Part shown: positions 5,682 to 8,515 of the stretch, in pieces
Layout of the letters: the number at the start of each line of letters is the position of its first letter
Numbering within the stretch: position 1 is the stretch's first letter
NCBI GenBank assembly: GCA_900314345.1
Contig: OMUX01000123.1
Location: 1-8,515, forward strand
Direction: 5' to 3'
Source: an uncultured Erysipelotrichaceae bacterium
GTDB lineage: Bacteria; Bacillota_I; Bacilli_A; Erysipelotrichales; Erysipelotrichaceae
DNA: 8,515 nucleotides
Made by a program: the position numbers and the translations under genes
Notes under the pieces: generated by a model
What the model was told of the DNA's origin: nothing
Databases searched by the model: none
Seen by the model: only the letters and a program-made list of their open reading frames with translations

Positions 5682-6416
5682 ATGAGTGAAACAAAGAAGA
5701 CAGGTTTCTGGAAGGAAATCGTCCTGAACAACCCGGTATTCGGACTGTATCTTGGATGCTGCTCAACACTGGGTATCACGACAGCCATTGATAATGCCAT
5801 CGGCATGGGCATGGCCGTCATCATCATCCTGATCATGAGCAACATCGCTGTATCCCTGATTGCCAAGATCACACCGGATGAGATCCATATCCCGGTATAC
5901 ATCGTCCTGATTGCTACACTGGTTACCATCGTAGAACTGCTGATGCAGGCATACATGCCGACCATGTACTCTACGCTTGGTGCCTTCGTCGACCTGATCG
6001 TCGTCAACTGCATCATCCTGGGACGTGCCGAAGCATATGCATGCTCGCACAACGTTGCTGAATCCGCACGTGATGGCTTCATGATGGGCTTTGCCTACAC
6101 AATGGCTCTGCTTGCCATGTCCGTTATCCGTCAGATCTTCGGTACCGGTGTTCTTTCCCTCTCCAACCCGTTCACCGCACAGCAGATCTTCGCTGTACGT
6201 CTGATTCCGGAAGGATATGAGGTTGCATTCCTGACTTCCCAGACCGGTGCATTCCTCTGCTTTGCATGCCTGGCCGCTGCCGTCACAGCATATAAGAACA
6301 GCGTCGCTGATGCACAGGCTGCTGCTGAAAAGGCTGCCAAGCTCGAGGCTGCGAAGAAGGCTGCTGAGGCCAAGAAGGCTGCCGCAGCTGCTGCCACAGC
6401 AAAGGAGGCTGCTTAA
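5682..6416 (+). CDS. rnfE: RnfE, membrane subunit with a Lys/Ala-rich C-terminal tail
   Basis: RnfE is an integral subunit that, with its paralogue RnfA, holds an Fe-S centre in the membrane and forms part of the ion and electron path. The 244-residue product contains about six helices. The cysteines expected to ligate the cluster are in GLYLGCCSTLGITT (21-34; C26/C27) and VVNCIILGRAEA (107-118; C110). The segment NAIGMGMAVI parallels SAIGMGIAVI in RnfA, showing their common origin. Residues 209-244 form an added tail of 36 residues with 21 Ala, 7 Lys and 4 Glu, probably a long polar helix; typical RnfE proteins end near residue 205. The final codons (Ala-Lys-Glu-Ala) also encode AAAGGAGG, the ribosome binding site for rnfA, two bases after the stop. 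AAGGAGG (5668-5674) supports the start. Confidence 0.95.
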   Translation: MSETKKTGFWKEIVLNNPVFGLYLGCCSTLGITTAIDNAIGMGMAVIIILIMSNIAVSLIAKITPDEIHIPVYIVLIATLVTIVELLMQAYMPTMYSTLGAFVDLIVVNCIILGRAEAYACSHNVAESARDGFMMGFAYTMALLAMSVIRQIFGTGVLSLSNPFTAQQIFAVRLIPEGYEVAFLTSQTGAFLCFACLAAAVTAYKNSVADAQAAAEKAAKLEAAKKAAEAKKAAAAAATAKEAA

Positions 6417-6418
6417 TC

Positions 6419-7003
6419 ATGACACTTGGATCAATCTTCTCCCTGTTCATTGCAGGTGTATTGATCAATAACATCATCCTGGCAAGATTCATTGGTATGT
6501 GCCCGTTCCTGGGTGTTTCCACAAAGCTCAGCTCTGCCATCGGCATGGGCATCGCCGTCATCTTCGTCATCTTCGGTGCTTCCGTGGTCTGCTGGCTGGT
6601 CTACTACTACGTGCTGGTTCCGCTGGGAATCCCGTACATGAGACTGATCACCTTCATCCTGCTGATCGCATCCTTCGTCCAGTTCGTTGAGATGTTCATC
6701 AAGAAGAAGTCCCCGTCCCTGTACAAGGCTCTTGGTATCTACCTGCCGCTGATCACAACCAACTGTGCAGTTCTGTATGTTGCAATCGATAACATCACAC
6801 AGGAATACAACATGGTTGAAACCATGGTCAACTCCATCGCAGTACCTGCAGGCTTCATGATGGTACTCTGTCTCTTCGCTACGATCCGTGAGCGTCTGTC
6901 CGCAAATGAGGACATGCCGCGTGCGTTCCAGGGCAACCCGATCGCACTGGTCATCGCAGCTATCATGGCAATTGCCTTCGGTGCATTTGCCGGAATGGCA
7001 TAA
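6419..7003 (+). CDS. rnfA: RnfA, membrane subunit of the Rnf complex
   Basis: RnfA pairs with RnfE in opposite membrane orientation, and the two together coordinate a [2Fe-2S]-type centre in the membrane. The 194-residue product has six hydrophobic segments and the signature LINNIILARFIGMCPFLGVS (residues 15-34; C28). The second conserved cysteine lies in LITTNCAVLYVAI (111-123; C116). The conserved C-terminal elements IRERL (156-160) and FQGNPIALVIAAI (170-182) are intact and the length is normal. AAAGGAGG at 6401-6408 lies ten bases before the ATG. The downstream small cysteine-rich gene starts three bases after the stop, with only a weak ribosome binding site, so it is probably translated by coupling to rnfA. 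Confidence 0.96.
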   Translation: MTLGSIFSLFIAGVLINNIILARFIGMCPFLGVSTKLSSAIGMGIAVIFVIFGASVVCWLVYYYVLVPLGIPYMRLITFILLIASFVQFVEMFIKKKSPSLYKALGIYLPLITTNCAVLYVAIDNITQEYNMVETMVNSIAVPAGFMMVLCLFATIRERLSANEDMPRAFQGNPIALVIAAIMAIAFGAFAGMA

Positions 7004-7006
7004 GCT

Positions 7007-7180
7007 ATGAGCGCGGTCTATGCAGTGCTTGTTGCGGGTGTATTGCTTGGTGTCAACGCATGGCTCTATGTAGCCAACAAGAAGACACCGGTACCGGAAG
7101 GGTGCGAGAATCTCAAGCCTGACTGCAAGGGATGCGCCATCAAGGACTGCATCACCCGCGAAAAATTCGAATCGAAGTAA
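7007..7180 (+). CDS. Small single-helix cysteine-rich membrane protein inside the rnf operon
   Basis: This 57-residue protein is not recognised as a named family. Residues 3-23 form one hydrophobic helix (VYAVLVAGVLLGVNAWLYVA), followed by two lysines (K25, K26) that suggest a cytoplasmic C-terminus. The tail carries C33, C40, C43 and C48 in a C-X6-C-X2-C-X4-C pattern. The core CKGCAIKDC has the same C-X2-C-X4-C spacing as the Fe-S motif CGGCGYAGC in the following rnfB. The gene fits tightly between rnfA (three-base gap) and rnfB (18-base gap). Its architecture recalls NqrM, a small anchored cysteine protein needed for iron-centre maturation in the related Na+-NQR, but the cysteine spacing differs from NqrM as I know it. 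It could be an Fe-S carrier, an assembly factor or an accessory electron carrier. The reading frame is clear; the function is inference. Confidence 0.8.
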   Translation: MSAVYAVLVAGVLLGVNAWLYVANKKTPVPEGCENLKPDCKGCAIKDCITREKFESK

Positions 7181-7198
7181 GGAAAAGAGGACCTGATA

Positions 7199-7486
7199 AT
7201 GTTGAATGCAATTCTGGCAATGCTGGTGATCGGTGCCATCTGCGGCGTCATCCTCGGCTTTGCAGGCGTGAAGTTCCACGTTGAACCTGACCACCGTGCT
7301 GAAGATCTTCTGGCCATGCTGCCGGGCTACAACTGCGGCGGCTGTGGTTATGCAGGATGCTCCGGCATGGCTGCTGCCCTGGCTGACGGAGACGGCGACA
7401 TTGACAAGTGCAAGCCTTCCAAGCCTGAGCGCAAGGCAGAGATCAAGCAGTGGCTCAAGGACAACCCTAAGCCTGCAGCAAACTGA
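7199..7486 (+). CDS. rnfB: Minimal RnfB: membrane anchor plus one four-cysteine Fe-S domain, no ferredoxin domain
   Basis: RnfB normally (about 270 residues or more) receives electrons from ferredoxin through an anchored Fe-S domain followed by ferredoxin-like [4Fe-4S] modules. This product has only 95 residues. The N-terminal helix (3-24) and the Fe-S domain LPGYNCGGCGYAGCSGMAAA (41-60), with C46, C49, C54 and C71 (C-X2-C-X4-C-X16-C), match RnfB well. After C71 there is only a short charged tail (CKPSKPERKAEIKQWLKDNP) and a TGA stop. All bases after the stop lack Cys-rich coding potential in this frame and enter a terminator, so this is a genuine short form rather than an obvious frameshift. 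AAGAGG eight bases upstream supports the start. It is the last gene of the operon. How ferredoxin is docked without the usual module is open. Confidence 0.88.
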   Translation: MLNAILAMLVIGAICGVILGFAGVKFHVEPDHRAEDLLAMLPGYNCGGCGYAGCSGMAAALADGDGDIDKCKPSKPERKAEIKQWLKDNPKPAAN

Positions 7487-7497
7487 ATCATCACTGA

Positions 7498-7534
7498 AAA
7501 GAGCGGGAAAACAAAAATTTCCGTTCTTTTTTTT
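7498..7534 (+). terminator. Intrinsic terminator of the rnf operon
   Basis: The left arm AAAGAGCGGGAAA (7498-7510) and right arm TTTCCGTTCTTT (7518-7529) pair over 12 base pairs with one bulged G and a seven-base loop. The run of eight T residues (7527-7534) follows directly. It starts 11 bases after the rnfB stop, defining the 3' end of the rnf transcript. Confidence 0.85.
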
Positions 7535-7579
7535 GTACTTCCGCGGAGGAAATGCAAAGAAACAGGCAATAAGTATGTC

Positions 7580-8332
7580 ATGAAGAAGAATGTCATTCTG
7601 AAAAGCATCGGGGTTCTCCTGCTTGGAATCCTGGTTGGTGTTGTACTGATTGCCGGTGTCAAGGTCAGGGCAAAGCAGATCATCGGACTGCAGACTGTCT
7701 ACATTGCAGGCCATGACATTGCCCCGCGCACAAGGATCAGGGAAGAGGATCTCCTGGAGATTCAGATTCCCGAAGCCTATCTGGTACCAAATGCCGCCAG
7801 GGAGAAGGCGGAGATTGTCGGAAGATATACCGATATCCAGGGCAAGATTCCTGCCGGTTCCCTGTTCTACAAAAGCATGCTTTATGGGGAAAAGGAACTT
7901 CCCGACAATCCTACGGCGCAGCTAAAGGAAGGGCAGTCCACATTTACGATGGAGACGGACCTTGCAAGACTTGGCGGTGCCTTGTCTCCTGGACAGCGTG
8001 TGGACATCTATGCCTCTGTGACGGCCAAGGATGGAACGGTCGTTACAGGGGCAGTGGTGGAGAATGCAAGACTCCTTGCCCTCAAAGATCACAACGGACT
8101 TGATCTGGAAGATGAAAACAGCACCGGGACGCCATACCTAGCCATTCTCGCCGTCAGCAGCGATGATCTGCAGTATCTTTCTGCCATTGCTGAGACCGGA
8201 AGCCTGCGTCTGTTCTCCTCCAGCAGAAGCTACGATCCCGATCTTGAAGCAGTGCTCATCAAGGACTCTCCTGTCATCCAGTGTCTGAACAGTCAGCAGG
8301 CAGATGTACAAGGCACAGGCTATGCAGAATAA
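7580..8332 (+). CDS. cpaB: CpaB/RcpC-like SAF-domain protein (Flp/Tad pilus assembly type)
   Basis: CpaB-type proteins are anchored, extracytoplasmic components of Flp/Tad pilus machines. The 250-residue product begins with a basic end and one hydrophobic helix (5-26). A SAF domain follows (about 38-100): VYIAGHDIAPRTRIREEDL, then the later GKIPAGSLFYKSML. The next region fits the RcpC/CpaB domain (about 115-215): FTMETDLARLGGALSPGQRVDIYASV and YLAILAVSSDDLQYLSAIAETGSLRLF. The start is the only in-frame ATG before the SAF domain, but its ribosome binding site is poor: a strong GGAGG (7545-7549) lies 30 bases upstream, in front of a tiny frame (7552-7572, six codons). No separate promoter is evident between the rnf terminator and this gene. 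The C-terminus overlaps the next gene. Whether a whole Tad cluster follows is outside the window, so the gene symbol is by domain content. Confidence 0.75.
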   Translation: MKKNVILKSIGVLLLGILVGVVLIAGVKVRAKQIIGLQTVYIAGHDIAPRTRIREEDLLEIQIPEAYLVPNAAREKAEIVGRYTDIQGKIPAGSLFYKSMLYGEKELPDNPTAQLKEGQSTFTMETDLARLGGALSPGQRVDIYASVTAKDGTVVTGAVVENARLLALKDHNGLDLEDENSTGTPYLAILAVSSDDLQYLSAIAETGSLRLFSSSRSYDPDLEAVLIKDSPVIQCLNSQQADVQGTGYAE

Positions 8333-8515
8333 CTGCAGGCTTCTGTATGATCTAGACCAGCACCAGAAAGGAAAGAAGGTGTTCATCACAGAACAGGCAA
8401 TTGAGAAGGTAAAGCTGGTCATACCATCCGGATACACCATGGAGGAGGCTGAGAAGATCCAGGAGATGAACAAAAGTATTCTGCGTTCCTCAATGGATTG
8501 CAACTACAGCAACGA
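8322..8515 (+). CDS. Unidentified gene, 3' end beyond window
   Basis: An open frame starts at 8322 and runs off the window after 64 codons. It overlaps the cpaB stop by 11 bases (ATGCAGAATAA). AAGG eight bases upstream supports this start; an in-frame ATG at 8304 is a less likely alternative. The visible part is hydrophilic, with no signal peptide or membrane helix, and contains ITEQAIEKVKLVIPSGYTME followed by a predicted helical EEAEKIQEMNKSIL. I do not recognise the family. The overlap with cpaB suggests one transcription unit, so a cytoplasmic Tad/Flp-associated factor is possible. Confidence 0.55.
   Translation, partial: MQNNCRLLYDLDQHQKGKKVFITEQAIEKVKLVIPSGYTMEEAEKIQEMNKSILRSSMDCNYSN

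Noticed and set aside
7007..7180. Calling the small Cys protein NqrM outright
   Set aside because: The architecture is similar, but the cysteine spacing differs from NqrM as I know it, and the typical CGGL element is absent; only analogy is claimed.
7487..7579. Frameshifted remainder of rnfB
   Set aside because: Reading past the TGA shows no CxxC motifs, and a terminator begins 11 bases later, so no lost ferredoxin half is present here.
7569..7581. Thirteen-base repeat ATAAGTATGTCAT, also at 2377-2389
   Set aside because: About half a match of this length is expected by chance within 8.5 kb, and the two copies have different reading-frame roles.
6431..7714. Long open frame (427 codons) on the minus strand across rnfA and rnfB
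   Set aside because: It mirrors strongly biased rnf codons, has no family resemblance and no ribosome binding site, and crosses the terminator; it is an antisense shadow. The same holds for the 360-codon minus-strand frame at 2602-3684.

Overview
The window is from a Bacillota (Firmicutes) genome, most likely an anaerobic gut-type lineage; Erysipelotrichia-like is a guess I cannot test. Evidence: strong AGGAGG ribosome binding sites, a lipoprotein-type ApbE, a consensus CcpA (cre) site, and an rnf cluster in the clostridial order C-D-G-E-A-B. The rnf genes use AAG for lysine almost exclusively and favour GTC/ATC, which suggests high expression; the flanking genes are less biased. No tRNA, rRNA, CRISPR array or insertion sequence was seen.

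Layout. Positions 1-234 (+) hold the C-terminal end of a membrane protein, probably a MATE-type exporter. Its 3' end overlaps, tail to tail, a two-gene minus-strand operon: apbE (start at 2165) followed by a putative ArsP_2/manganese-type metal permease (1032 down to 196). A divergent intergenic region (about 2166-2382) separates apbE from the plus-strand rnf operon. It holds two divergent promoters with the same extended -10 decamer, a perfect cre match and palindromic elements. The rnf operon (2383-7486) is rnfC, rnfD, rnfG, rnfE, rnfA, an unannotated 57-codon cysteine-rich membrane protein gene (7007-7180), then rnfB, closed by a strong intrinsic terminator (about 7498-7534). A CpaB/RcpC-like SAF-domain gene (7580-8332) follows, overlapping an unidentified partial gene that runs off the window.

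How the genes work together. Rnf is a membrane complex that classically couples reduced ferredoxin oxidation to NAD+ reduction and ion pumping. It uses covalently bound FMN on RnfG and RnfD, attached outside the cytoplasm by ApbE, so apbE divergent from rnf makes functional sense.

This Rnf is unusual in several linked ways: (1) RnfD carries an extra C-terminal membrane helix plus an RnfG-like FMN-binding domain with a perfect flavinylation motif; (2) the separate RnfG has a degraded motif (SGAS instead of SGAT, and Pro instead of the upstream Asp); (3) RnfB is only 95 residues, keeping the membrane anchor and one four-cysteine Fe-S domain but no ferredoxin domain; (4) a small single-helix protein with a CX6CX2CX4C cluster is inserted between rnfA and rnfB; (5) RnfE has a Lys/Ala-rich tail. 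Together these suggest a re-wired Rnf variant in which the extracytoplasmic flavin relay and the ferredoxin entry point differ from the textbook complex. The individual sequence observations are direct; the functional re-wiring is inference.
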